This document shows, piece after piece, positions 1 through 9,157 of a stretch of 64,000 nt of DNA (positions within the stretch are counted from its first letter, which is position 1; each line of letters begins with the position of its first letter). The position numbers were made by a program, and so were the translations under genes. This stretch comes from Ferrimonas kyonanensis DSM 18153 (GTDB taxonomy: Bacteria; Pseudomonadota; Gammaproteobacteria; Enterobacterales; Shewanellaceae): the NCBI RefSeq assembly GCF_000425405.1, contig NZ_AUDJ01000014.1, positions 62,001 through 126,000 of the forward strand, in the 5' to 3' direction. The notes below the pieces were generated by a model. The model was given only the letters and a program-made list of their open reading frames with translations. It did no database searches and was not told the origin of the DNA.

Positions 1-1765
1 CAAACAGGATGGAGACCTTACCATCATCGATGCGCTGACGGTGTTCGGCAATCAGCTCCGAGCGGGCCTTTTCACCTTGCACCAGGATCGGCAGCTTCTT
101 GTGCATCCTCAGGGTGTCGGCCACCGCTTCCATCTGTCGGTAGGAGGTAAACAGCACCAGGCTGGCGGTTTCCTCCTCCAGCAGTTCGGGGATGGTCTTG
201 ATCAGCATGTCACCAAAGCGGTCGTCGCTGGGTTCAACGCTGACTTTAGGCAGAAACAGGGTGGCGCTCTGCTGGTAATCAAAGGGGGAGGGCAGGGCGG
301 TATAGCGGGTGCCGTCGTTATTGCGCAGCCCGACCTGATGGCGGTAGTGATCAAAACTGCCCAGGGCCATCAACGTGGCCGACAACAGGGCAACGCCGGC
401 GGCCTTGCTCCACAGCATCTCCTCCAGCATAAAGCCGATCTCGATGGGGGAGGTGCACACCAGGTAGTCGGCCCGCTGCTGATACTCCACCCGCTCTATC
501 CAGCGCGCCAGTGGCGCGCCGCTGCTGGGGGTCTCCCGGGCCATCATCAGCCACAGCTGCGACAAGCCCTCCAGCCGTTGCAGATGAAAGCCGGTGTCGG
601 CCACCAGAGGCTCAGCCTGCCAGCCTTTGATGTCGCCGTCTTTCACCGACTCCATCAACTGTTGCTGCAACTTGGTCAGGCGCTTCAGGGCCTGATTGGT
701 GGCAAGCTTGAGATTTTCAGCCAGGGTGATCAGCACCGGCGGCAGTTCGCCGCCTTCGAACCGGTGCCTGAGCTCTGGATTGTCAAAGATGGCCGGATTG
801 GCTTCGCAGAATTCCACCACCTGGCCAAGGCCATCGCCAATGGCTTCGATGTCGCTGGTAAGCTCGGTGGCCTGATTGGTGGCGCGATCACTGCGCAGTT
901 CTCGGGCCAGCTTATGGGCAGACTTTTCCAGTTTTCCCAGCCAGTCGGCGGTGCTCTTCATATTGGCGCTGGCAGCAGAGAAGTCGCGGGTGACCTGAGG
1001 CAGGTGGTGGGCCTCATCGATGATGTAATACATGCTGTCGGGATCGGGCAGGATTTTGCCGCCGCCCAGTTCGAGATCCGCCAGCAACAGGCTGTGGTTG
1101 ACGATCAACACGTCCCAGCTGTCCATGTCGTCGCGACTCTTGTGGAACGGACAATCCCGGTGGGCGGCCAGCTGTTTGTTGCAGCTGTGCTTGTCGGAAC
1201 CAATCTGCTGCCACAGGTAATCCGCGACCGGCTCAGGAACACTGTCGACCTCGCCGTTCCATTTGCCGTTGTGGTAGGCCTGATGCAATCGCTTCAGCAG
1301 GGCGATGTCGGCGCTGGCCGGTTTGCTTTCCCACAGCGCCTGCTGCCCCTGCTCATTGTCGCCGGCTTCACCGGCCAGCAGTTCCAGCTTGGATAAGCAG
1401 ACGTAGCGCTGGCGTCCCTTGGCCAAGCCGAATTTAAACTCCATGCCGCTGTGGCGCTGCACCAGAGGCAGATCCTTGTACATCAACTGTTCCTGCAGGG
1501 CGACGGTGGCGGTGGCGATGCAGACCTTGTTGCCGGATGCCAGTGCCTGAGGAATGGCGCCCAGGCAGTAGGCCAGTGACTTACCGGTGCCGGTGCCGGC
1601 CTGAACCACCATGATGCGGCGCGACTTTTCATATTCACCGGCCAGGGTCTTGGCGATTTCGGCGATCAGGAAATTCTGCTCCTTGCGGCGGACGAAGTTC
1701 GGGATCGCTTCCGCAATGCCGTTATAGGCCTGGCGGGTCATTTTTTTGGTTTTGTCACTGAGCAT
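1..1765 (-). CDS. dinG: ATP-dependent DNA helicase DinG (3' end cut by window edge)
   Basis: Superfamily 2 iron-sulfur helicase that unwinds R-loops, D-loops and replication-blocking structures and is SOS-induced in E. coli. Reading leftward from the ATG at 1765, the frame stays open to the window edge (588 codons). It shows Walker A AGTGTGKS (about residue 57), the DEAH box IIDEAHHLP and the motif-III region LLSATLMALGSFDHY. The start has MLSDKTKKMTRQAYNGIAEA and aligns with E. coli DinG from its N-terminus. Oddity: in the Fe-S cluster region I find RYVC and then SCNKQLAAHRDCPF. That is three cysteines, where E. coli DinG as I remember it has four, with SCLNRNCYYYRECPF at the same place. The C-terminal motifs V-VI lie outside the window. 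It is divergent from polB, with 63 bp between the starts and a LexA-type box in that gap. Confidence 0.95.
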   Translation of the reverse strand, partial: MLSDKTKKMTRQAYNGIAEAIPNFVRRKEQNFLIAEIAKTLAGEYEKSRRIMVVQAGTGTGKSLAYCLGAIPQALASGNKVCIATATVALQEQLMYKDLPLVQRHSGMEFKFGLAKGRQRYVCLSKLELLAGEAGDNEQGQQALWESKPASADIALLKRLHQAYHNGKWNGEVDSVPEPVADYLWQQIGSDKHSCNKQLAAHRDCPFHKSRDDMDSWDVLIVNHSLLLADLELGGGKILPDPDSMYYIIDEAHHLPQVTRDFSAASANMKSTADWLGKLEKSAHKLARELRSDRATNQATELTSDIEAIGDGLGQVVEFCEANPAIFDNPELRHRFEGGELPPVLITLAENLKLATNQALKRLTKLQQQLMESVKDGDIKGWQAEPLVADTGFHLQRLEGLSQLWLMMARETPSSGAPLARWIERVEYQQRADYLVCTSPIEIGFMLEEMLWSKAAGVALLSATLMALGSFDHYRHQVGLRNNDGTRYTALPSPFDYQQSATLFLPKVSVEPSDDRFGDMLIKTIPELLEEETASLVLFTSYRQMEAVADTLRMHKKLPILVQGEKARSELIAEHRQRIDDGKVSILF

Positions 1766-1791
1766 GCTGCGGCTTATATGGGGAAAGTCAG

Positions 1792-1807
1792 CTGTACATA
1801 ATACCAG
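1792..1807. promoter_or_regulatory. LexA (SOS) box shared by dinG and polB
   Basis: CTGTACATAATACCAG fits CTG-N10-CAG, the core of the gammaproteobacterial LexA operator, with an AT-rich centre. It sits 27 bp before the dinG start and 22 bp before the polB start. Both genes are LexA targets in E. coli, so one operator could repress both. The motif is seen directly; LexA binding is inferred. Confidence 0.7.
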
Positions 1808-1828
1808 TGTTTACGTCAGAATGCCTGT

Positions 1829-4156
1829 ATGACCGATTCAACTCCCTCCCGTGGCTGGTTATTAAGCCGCCATCAGCACAGCGGCCCTGGCGGCCTGTCA
1901 TTGGTTTACTGGCTGGCAACCGATTCCGGGCCGTACCGACTGGAGGTGGCCGGGCAAGGGTTTTTGGGGTTTGTGCCCCAGCAGCAACAGGCGGCGTTGC
2001 GCCAGTGGTTGTCTCCCTGGCCAGCCAGCCAGTGGTCGCTGGCCGCCATTGAGCTGATCAGTTTCGATGGTCAGCCTCAGTGTGCCCTCTACTGTTATTC
2101 CCACAAACTGTGGCTGCAGCTGCAGAAATACTGTGCCAGCCGGGGGATTCGGTTGCTGGAGAGTGATGTGCGCAGCTGCGACCGGTTTCTGATGGAACGC
2201 CGGGTGACGGCTGCGCTGGAGTGGAAACAGGGCCCCAAGGGGGTTCAGTTAAGGCCGCTGCAGTGGCGCCCCAGCCTGAAGGTAGTGTCCCTGGATATCG
2301 AGTGTTCTCGAGACGGAGAGCTGTACTCCATCGGTTTGTACGCCGACAGCGATAAGCGGGTGTTGATGCGAGGCGCTCTCCAGCCCCAGTCGCCTGAGTA
2401 TCTCTCCTGGTACTCAAATGAGAAAGCCCTGCTGCAGGCCTTACTGCTGTGGTTTGAACGCCACGACCCCGACGTCATCATTGGTTGGAATGTGGTGGGG
2501 TTTGACCTTAAATTATTGCAACGCCGGGCTGAACAGCATGGAATGGCGCTGACGCTGGGCCGAGGCCAGACCGAACCCAGGTGGCAACAGGAGGCCGGGC
2601 CGGGGCGTGGCTACGGCCTGGAAGGCCGAGTGGTGCTCGATGGCATCGACTGGCTGAAAGCGGCGTTCTACCATTATGACAGCTACGCCCTGGATAACGT
2701 TGCCCAAGCGTTGCTGGGAGAAGGCAAGGCTTGCCAGAATAGTGGTAACCGCATGGCCGAGATTGAGCACAACTTTCATCATGACCCGTTGGCGCTGGCC
2801 CATTATAACCTGATGGATTGTGAGCTGGTCTGGCGTATCTTCGAGAAGCTGGATCTGCTGGCGTTTGCCTGTAGCCGAGCCCAGTTGACCGGATTGGAGA
2901 TGGACCGGCTTGGCGGATCGGTGGCGGCATTTAACAATCTCTATTTGCCTGAACTGCACCGAGCCGGCTATGTGGCTCCGGATCTGAACGAGGCCGATAT
3001 CGCCCCCAGCCCAGGGGGCTACGTGATGGACTCGGTTCCCGGGCGTTACCGCAATGTACTGGTGTTGGATTTTAAAAGCCTGTACCCCAGCATTATTCGC
3101 ACCTTCCTCATTGATCCCATGGGCATGGCGGCGGCGGAGTCGGCGCCGGATGAGGCCCGCATTCGCGGATTCCGCGGCGCTTTTTTCCATCGCCATCAAC
3201 ATCGGTTGCCGGCCATCATCGAAGCGTTGTGGCGCCAGAGGGAGTTGGCTAAGACCAATAACGATAAACCGCTGTCCCAGGCCATTAAGATTTTGATGAA
3301 CTCCTTTTACGGTGTGCTGGGGGCGGCCGGTTGTCGTTTTCATGACCCCAGGCTCGCCAGTTCCATCACCATGAGAGGCCACGAGATCATGAAAACCACC
3401 CGTGCCTGGATCGAAGAGGCCGGGTACGAGGTGATCTATGGGGATACCGACTCCACCTTTGTTCATGTCGGCCAATGGGCGACGCGGGCGCAAGCCAATG
3501 GCATTGGCCGTGAGCTGGTCACCCTCATCAACCGGCGCTGGCAGCAAAAGCTGCAACAGGAGGCCGGGCTGGAGAGTGTCCTGGAGCTGGAGTTCGAAAC
3601 CCTGTTTGAACACTTCTTTATGCCCACCTTGCGCGGTGCCGAAACGGGCTCGAAGAAGCGCTACGTTGGTGCGGTCGGTGACGGCGAGTCTCTGACCCTG
3701 GTGTTTAAAGGGATGGAGACCGTACGCAGCGACTGGACGCCGTTGGCCAGGCAGTTTCAACAGCGGTTGTACCAAAGCTGGTTTGAGGGGCGGCCGGTCG
3801 AGGCGTTGATTCGCCAGCAGGTGCAGGCGCTGATGGCCGGGGAGTGTGATGAGTTGCTGGTGTACCGGAAGCGACTGAGGCAGTCCCTGGAAAGTTATCG
3901 TTCCAGGGGCCCGCACGTCATCGCCGCCGAAAAGGCGAATACACTGGCTGGGCGGGCGCGTTATCACAAGGGCAGTCAAATAGCCTATATAATGACCTCT
4001 CAGGGAGCGGAACCAGCAGAAAATTGCGTATTAACGCCGGATTACGGCCATTATTTGGAAAAACAGATACAACCTATTGTTGAGCCGATATTGGCCCATT
4101 TAACGCCACCAACCACACTGGAGCGATTATTAATGGGGCAATTAGGTCTGTTTTAA
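1829..4156 (+). CDS. polB: DNA polymerase II (family B)
   Basis: SOS-inducible proofreading family B polymerase used in replication restart and translesion synthesis. It has 775 residues, against 783 in E. coli. The 3'-5' exonuclease motif I DIECSRDGE lies at about residues 156-164. Polymerase motif A DFKSLYPSII starts near residue 414, motif B KILMNSFYGVLG near 486, and motif C YGDTDS near 537 with both catalytic aspartates. The exonuclease and polymerase active sites therefore look intact. The chosen ATG follows a weak Shine-Dalgarno but gives a normal N-terminus. The gene is divergent from dinG under a shared LexA-type box. No clear terminator follows it. Confidence 0.97.
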   Translation: MTDSTPSRGWLLSRHQHSGPGGLSLVYWLATDSGPYRLEVAGQGFLGFVPQQQQAALRQWLSPWPASQWSLAAIELISFDGQPQCALYCYSHKLWLQLQKYCASRGIRLLESDVRSCDRFLMERRVTAALEWKQGPKGVQLRPLQWRPSLKVVSLDIECSRDGELYSIGLYADSDKRVLMRGALQPQSPEYLSWYSNEKALLQALLLWFERHDPDVIIGWNVVGFDLKLLQRRAEQHGMALTLGRGQTEPRWQQEAGPGRGYGLEGRVVLDGIDWLKAAFYHYDSYALDNVAQALLGEGKACQNSGNRMAEIEHNFHHDPLALAHYNLMDCELVWRIFEKLDLLAFACSRAQLTGLEMDRLGGSVAAFNNLYLPELHRAGYVAPDLNEADIAPSPGGYVMDSVPGRYRNVLVLDFKSLYPSIIRTFLIDPMGMAAAESAPDEARIRGFRGAFFHRHQHRLPAIIEALWRQRELAKTNNDKPLSQAIKILMNSFYGVLGAAGCRFHDPRLASSITMRGHEIMKTTRAWIEEAGYEVIYGDTDSTFVHVGQWATRAQANGIGRELVTLINRRWQQKLQQEAGLESVLELEFETLFEHFFMPTLRGAETGSKKRYVGAVGDGESLTLVFKGMETVRSDWTPLARQFQQRLYQSWFEGRPVEALIRQQVQALMAGECDELLVYRKRLRQSLESYRSRGPHVIAAEKANTLAGRARYHKGSQIAYIMTSQGAEPAENCVLTPDYGHYLEKQIQPIVEPILAHLTPPTTLERLLMGQLGLF

Positions 4157-4260
4157 AACCGGTCAATAGTTAATGCGTTGTAAAAGTTGTGCGGTTATAG
4201 TGATAACGTTTGTGATTTGAAGGTGTAAAAGGCAGATAAATTCAATCTGACCATCAAAAG

Positions 4261-4276
4261 TGTGATCGTGATCTAT
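4261..4276. promoter_or_regulatory. weak CRP/FNR-like half-dyad before porin
   Basis: TGTGATCGTGATCTAT matches the CRP pattern TGTGA-N6-TCACA in the left arm and only TC in the right arm. It lies 109-124 bp before the porin start. Such a site could couple the porin to carbon or respiratory state, but the match is weak enough to be chance. Confidence 0.25.
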
Positions 4277-4384
4277 ATGTGCTCTGAGAAATTCTTGCTA
4301 GTCTCGTCTGCCTTCACTGGATGAACGATGCTCGCTACGGATTGGGAGACATATTAAGAATCAGACACACAAAGGTTAGGTTAG

Positions 4385-5416
4385 ATGAAAAAGTCACTTC
4401 TTGCAGTTGCTGTTCCAGCGTTATTGGCCGCTCAGGCTCAAGCCGTTGAGTTGTATAACGACGGTGTCAATTCCGTTTCCATGGGCGGTTACCTGGCCAT
4501 TCAGCTGGATGACGCTTCAGGTGACGCAGAGATTAATGATAACTCTCCTCGCATCAACTTTGGCTTTGTGAACCAACTGGGCAATGGTTATGTCCTGGAT
4601 GCCAAGCTGGAAACCTCCATCAACCTGGTTGAAGGTGGCGAGAGCTTTAAATCCCGACTGGGTTACATCGGCATCGGTCATGACGATTACGGTCGTGTGT
4701 CTGTAGGTAAACAGTGGTCTGTTTACTATGACGTTGCTCTGGTTACCGATTACCCGTACGGCTTTGCTGCCGACCACCTGGGTATCTACTCGTTCGGTAA
4801 AGACGGCGGTGAATCTGGCCTGGGCCGTGCCGACAAGGCGCTGCAATACCACAACACCCTGAGCCTGGGTAACGCCGGCGATCTGACCCTGGGCCTGCAG
4901 TGGCAGGGCGCCGACAACGGTCTGGACGATCGCATGGGCGGCAGCCTGGTCTACACCATTGGTGAGATCCGTCTGGGTGCCGCCTACTACGGTGGCGACG
5001 TTGACGGCAGCTTTGACGCCAGCAGCAGCGTGCAACTGGCCGACGGCGAAAGCCTGGAAGCGACCATCGTGTCCGCCAGCTACGGTACCTGGGGTAAAGG
5101 CCTCTACGGTGCGGTTGCCTACATGCAGGGCGACAACGTTGAAGCCGGCTACCGCTTCGAAGGTGAGTCCGAAGGTTTTGAATCCATGGTCTCCTATGGT
5201 TTCGAAAACAGCACTAACCTGTACGGTCAGTACCGTTTCGTTAAATCCGATGAAGTCATCGCTGAACTGGGTCGCAAGTTCGACGAATCTCAGCTGATCA
5301 CCGGTGTGGGCTACAACCTGTCCAGCAATGCCACCGTGTACGGCGAATACAAATTCGGCCTGGGCGACGACAACGATGACAACGCATTTGCCATCGGTAT
5401 CCGCTACTACATGTAA
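4385..5416 (+). CDS. general porin, outer membrane beta-barrel
   Basis: Gram-negative trimeric-type porin for passive diffusion of small solutes. The 343-residue protein starts with a signal peptide (MKKSLLAVAVPALLAAQAQA). VELYNDGVNSVSMGGYLAIQL is the usual first porin strand. Alternating aromatic and Gly-rich strands follow (GRVSVGKQWSVYYDVA and similar), and it ends in IGIRYYM, which fits a barrel C-terminal strand. A good Shine-Dalgarno (AGGTTAG) precedes the ATG. It is monocistronic, with its own promoter region (4157-4384) and a strong terminator. Substrate preference cannot be read from sequence. Confidence 0.9.
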   Translation: MKKSLLAVAVPALLAAQAQAVELYNDGVNSVSMGGYLAIQLDDASGDAEINDNSPRINFGFVNQLGNGYVLDAKLETSINLVEGGESFKSRLGYIGIGHDDYGRVSVGKQWSVYYDVALVTDYPYGFAADHLGIYSFGKDGGESGLGRADKALQYHNTLSLGNAGDLTLGLQWQGADNGLDDRMGGSLVYTIGEIRLGAAYYGGDVDGSFDASSSVQLADGESLEATIVSASYGTWGKGLYGAVAYMQGDNVEAGYRFEGESEGFESMVSYGFENSTNLYGQYRFVKSDEVIAELGRKFDESQLITGVGYNLSSNATVYGEYKFGLGDDNDDNAFAIGIRYYM

Positions 5417-5437
5417 TTCCTGAGCGGGTTACATAAG

Positions 5438-5466
5438 AAAAAGCCACCGCTTGCGGTGGCTTTTTT
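5438..5466 (+). terminator. rho-independent terminator of porin gene
   Basis: A 13-bp perfect stem (AAAAAGCCACCGC / GCGGTGGCTTTTT) with a 2-base spacer and a T run, 22 bp after the porin stop. Confidence 0.9.
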
Positions 5467-5988
5467 GATCGTGATTTTGACTTTTTGTTGGAGGTGATAG
5501 TGCCGTTTTAAAAGGGCGGTTTTGCGCCTGTTTTAATAGCGATAAAAAAATCTGACTATTTTTTATGCAGAAGTGAATTTGCTGACTATGCTTACTTTGG
5601 TTGGCGACAAACTCATGTGTTTCTTTTGTTGTGAACATTGTTTGGCAAATGTTATTGCAAATTGTCAATGAACGGATTTTGCACACTCTTGTGTCGAAAT
5701 TGTTATGACTGAACAATTTGAACGTCTGTGGTGTTTTTTTGTCATTGGCTGGCCTTATGGTCTGCTTTGGCTGTGGTTTTGCAGTGCCTTTCTCTAATTA
5801 TTTCTCCTTACACTTCTTTTTGAATTTCCTTTCTGTGTCCATCTCGTGATGCTGGGGTTGCGTATTTGTTGCGGCATTGATTAGTATCTTGCTTGCAACG
5901 GGGCCAGCCCCAAGCCGCAGTGTCAGATAGGAAAAACTGACGTGACGGATAAAACAATAAACACATTGATGTGTCTAGGGAGATAAAC
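5467..5988. other. long AT-rich leader before TonB receptor 1
   Basis: About 520 bp with no credible gene. A 95-codon minus-strand frame (5429-5716) overlaps the porin terminator and has no family features. The stretch must hold the promoter of the TonB receptor at 5989, but I could not pick a convincing -35/-10 pair or a Fur box. Confidence 0.6.
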
Positions 5989-8937
5989 ATGCAAAGCAGC
6001 ATCGTTTCAAAAGCTGTTCGATTAGCAATGATTACCGGCGCTTCCGCTGCAGCCTTGACTGCTCCGGCTGTCTGGGCTGAAGAAGAAGATGTAGAGCGCA
6101 TTGAGGTTACCGGTTCCCGCATTAAGCGTGCCGACATTGAAGGTGCCAGCCCTGTTTCCGTGATTACCGCAGAACAACTACAAGCAACCGGTATTGTGAA
6201 AGTTTCTGACGCACTGCAGCAGTTGAGTGCGGCTCAGGGGGGTATCACTACCGCCGTCAACAACGGTGGTGAAGGTAAGTTGTCTATCGACCTGCGTGGT
6301 CTGGGCGCCAAGCGTACTCTGGTTCTGGTGAACGGTCGCCGTTTCGTGAACTCTGGTACCGGTGCCAACGACTCTGTGGATTTGAACAACATCCCGGTTT
6401 CCATGGTGAAGCGCATCGAAGTCCTGAAGGACGGTGCGTCAGCGGTGTACGGCTCTGACGCCATCGCCGGTGTGATTAACGTTATCACCAAGAACGACTT
6501 CGAAGGCTTCGAGTTCTCCGCTCAATACGGTGAAACCACCGAAGGCGATGGTGATGAGTACGAGTTGAGCGCCACTTTCGGCTCCAACTTTGAAAAGGGT
6601 AACGTCGTTGTTAACGTCGGTTACTACAACCGTGGCGAAGTTCGCCAGGGCGACCGCTCGTTCTCCGCATGTCCTCTGTCTGAGAACGCCGATGGCACTT
6701 ACTGTGCCGGTTCGGCCAACTCCATCGGCATGGGCGCCTTTGTCAACGGTAGCGAAGGCCTGGCCATCGGCTCCGACGGTAACTTCTTCGGTTACATCGG
6801 CGACACCAAGGTCAGCGATCCGAACTCCGACGATCCGGATGCCACCACTTACGAGATCTTTGACCAGGCGGGGACCGCCATCGGTCACTTGTCGGATGAG
6901 GGCGTAAGCTCCTATGAGCCATGGCTGCAGTTCGAGCCAGGCGGTGACGGTTCCTCTTCCGACAAGGGCTACCACCCATTTAGTGATGCCGACCGTTACA
7001 ACTACGCGGCAGTCAGCTACCTGTCCACCCCGGCAGAGCGCGCTAACTTCTCCGTTAACGGTACTTACGAGTTCAATGATGACCTGCGTTTCATCAGTGA
7101 AAACAGCTTCGTATGGCGTCACTCCAATCAGCAGATGGCTCCTCAGCCAATCAACTACACGCTGAATAACTGGACCCTGCCAGCCAACTACCCGTACGCG
7201 CAGAACTACAGCTTCCTGCCAGACGGCATCACTGCCGGTACCATCAACCCGGTTACCGGTGAAGCGGTGACCGGTCAGGATCAACTGTGGCCTCTGCGTC
7301 GTATGACCGAGGTGGGCCCACGGATCTTCGAGCAGACCGTGTACACCTGGCGTACCGTGGTCGGCTTCGAAGGCACCCTGGCCGATGAGTGGCAGTGGGG
7401 CGTGTCTTACATGGCCGGTCGTAACGACGCCAAAGACGTCTCTGACAACTACATCAACATGGACCGTGTGGTTAAGTCCGTTACTGAAAACTGTGAAGGC
7501 GTAAGCCCAGACGGTACCGGTAACAACCCGGACGCGCCTTGTATCAATTACTTTGGTGAAGGTTCGCTGACGCCAAATGATGTGAAGTACATCGCCTACA
7601 CCGACCAAGGCACCGGCTTTAACCAGCAGGAGATCATCGAAGCGCACATCTCTGGTGATGCGTTTGATATGCCAGCGGGCGCCGTCGGCATTGCTGCCGG
7701 TATCGAGCACCGCCGTGAAAGCGCCGGCTTCCAGCCTGACGCACTGACGGTTGCGGGTCTGGGTTCAGGTAACGCACAGGACCCAACCTCCGGTCGTTAC
7801 GACGTTTCCGAAGCCTTCGTTGAATTAGCGATTCCTGTTGTCGCTGACGCTGGTTTCATCGAGAACTTCGATATTGAAGCGGCGGTTCGTTACTCCGATT
7901 ACAGCACCTTTGGCAGCGACACCAACTACAAGATTGGTGCCACCCTGCGTACCGGTGGCGGCCTGATGCTGCGCTCTGTAGCCTCTACCGCATTCCGTGC
8001 GCCTACCGTAAACGAGCTGTTCGGTGGTCAGTCTGACTCGTACGAGAACTACGCCGATCCTTGTAGCAACGCCGATGCCAACGCCACGGTCAAGGCTAAC
8101 TGTATTGCCGATGGTGTGACTCCAGGTACCCCGCAGCAGAACCAACAGACCCGTGCCAAGGTGGGTGGTAACCCAGATCTGCAGGCAGAAACTGCCGATA
8201 CCTTTACCGTGGGTCTGGTGTATGAGCCAACCTTCATCGAAAACCTGAGCATGACCGTTGATTACTATGACATCGAGATTGAAGATGCCATCAGTAACGT
8301 TGACGTGAACACTAAGGTCGACGTGTGCTACAACTCCGCCAACGGTGGTGTTGACGGTACCGGTACCTTCTGTAACGACATCGGTCGTGATGCGGTAGGT
8401 CAGATTGACGGCGTTATCGCCACTCTGGAAAACGTTGCGAACATTCAAACCAGCGGTCTGGATTTCAACGTGGCCTATAACTTCGATGCGGCTGGCCTGG
8501 ACTGGCGCGTAGATTACGAGTCCACCTACCTGCTGGAGTACGATTTCACTCCTTATGCCGGAGCGGATCCGTTTGACTACGTTGGTCAGGTGTTCTCCTC
8601 CGGTGGCTCCTACGTTGAGTGGAAGCACTCCTTCAACGCCGCTGTACGGGGTGACACCTGGGCCTTCAACTACCAGATGCGTTACCTGGAAGGCCTGGAT
8701 CGCTTCGAAGCGGACCCTGCCAAGCCTAAGCTGGGTGACAGCACCGATGCGGTTATGTACCACGACATCTCCGGTAGCTACTTCGTCAACGATTACGTGA
8801 CTGTAACCGCGGGTATCGATAACCTGTTTGATGAAGAGCCTCCATACGTCACCAACGGTATCGACGGTAACACCGATACCTACACCTACGACGTACTGGG
8901 CAGCCGTTGGTATGTTCAGACCATCGTTAAGTTCTAA
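5989..8937 (+). CDS. TonB-dependent outer membrane receptor 1
   Basis: Energised outer membrane transporter of 982 residues. I chose the ATG at 5989 because AGGGAGA lies just upstream; a GTG at 5971 would put that Shine-Dalgarno inside the gene. The signal peptide ends at AVWA. A TonB-box-like stretch VERIEVTGSRIKR follows, then the plug domain (IDLRGLGAKRTLVLVNGRR, then RIEVLKDGASAVYGSDAIAG) and a long barrel ending in YVQTIVKF. There is no N-terminal signalling domain, so no FecIR-type control is expected. It is one of four paralogues in the window. Receptors of this type often import peptides, glycans or metal complexes; the substrate here is unknown. Confidence 0.93.
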   Translation: MQSSIVSKAVRLAMITGASAAALTAPAVWAEEEDVERIEVTGSRIKRADIEGASPVSVITAEQLQATGIVKVSDALQQLSAAQGGITTAVNNGGEGKLSIDLRGLGAKRTLVLVNGRRFVNSGTGANDSVDLNNIPVSMVKRIEVLKDGASAVYGSDAIAGVINVITKNDFEGFEFSAQYGETTEGDGDEYELSATFGSNFEKGNVVVNVGYYNRGEVRQGDRSFSACPLSENADGTYCAGSANSIGMGAFVNGSEGLAIGSDGNFFGYIGDTKVSDPNSDDPDATTYEIFDQAGTAIGHLSDEGVSSYEPWLQFEPGGDGSSSDKGYHPFSDADRYNYAAVSYLSTPAERANFSVNGTYEFNDDLRFISENSFVWRHSNQQMAPQPINYTLNNWTLPANYPYAQNYSFLPDGITAGTINPVTGEAVTGQDQLWPLRRMTEVGPRIFEQTVYTWRTVVGFEGTLADEWQWGVSYMAGRNDAKDVSDNYINMDRVVKSVTENCEGVSPDGTGNNPDAPCINYFGEGSLTPNDVKYIAYTDQGTGFNQQEIIEAHISGDAFDMPAGAVGIAAGIEHRRESAGFQPDALTVAGLGSGNAQDPTSGRYDVSEAFVELAIPVVADAGFIENFDIEAAVRYSDYSTFGSDTNYKIGATLRTGGGLMLRSVASTAFRAPTVNELFGGQSDSYENYADPCSNADANATVKANCIADGVTPGTPQQNQQTRAKVGGNPDLQAETADTFTVGLVYEPTFIENLSMTVDYYDIEIEDAISNVDVNTKVDVCYNSANGGVDGTGTFCNDIGRDAVGQIDGVIATLENVANIQTSGLDFNVAYNFDAAGLDWRVDYESTYLLEYDFTPYAGADPFDYVGQVFSSGGSYVEWKHSFNAAVRGDTWAFNYQMRYLEGLDRFEADPAKPKLGDSTDAVMYHDISGSYFVNDYVTVTAGIDNLFDEEPPYVTNGIDGNTDTYTYDVLGSRWYVQTIVKF

Positions 8938-8972
8938 GCTCTGAGCCGTCTCAGATAACAGAGCGATAGTGA

Positions 8973-9005
8973 AGGCCACCCTGAAGGTTTGGGGTGGCCT
9001 TTTTC
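8973..9005 (+). terminator. terminator after TonB receptor 1
   Basis: AGGCCACC pairs with GGTGGCCT across a 12-base loop and is followed by a T run. Confidence 0.8.
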
Positions 9006-9157
9006 ATGGCTGACTGTCTGGATTTGACCGCGTTGTTCGATAGGAAAAGCCGTTATGGCTGGTATATAGTAGTGAACCTGTGAGATGACCCAGGGAGTGG
9101 GGACCACTCCGGACCAAGGTGTCTGGTCATCCGGGTGTCAGTGTTCAGGGACGTATT

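Noticed and set aside
41-1396. 451-codon plus-strand open frame over dinG
   Set aside because: It is antisense to a clear DinG, has no family features, and arises from the G+C-rich codon pattern of the real gene.
5429-5716. 95-codon minus-strand frame after the porin
   Set aside because: It starts inside the AT-rich leader, ends in the porin terminator, and has no Shine-Dalgarno or recognisable domain.
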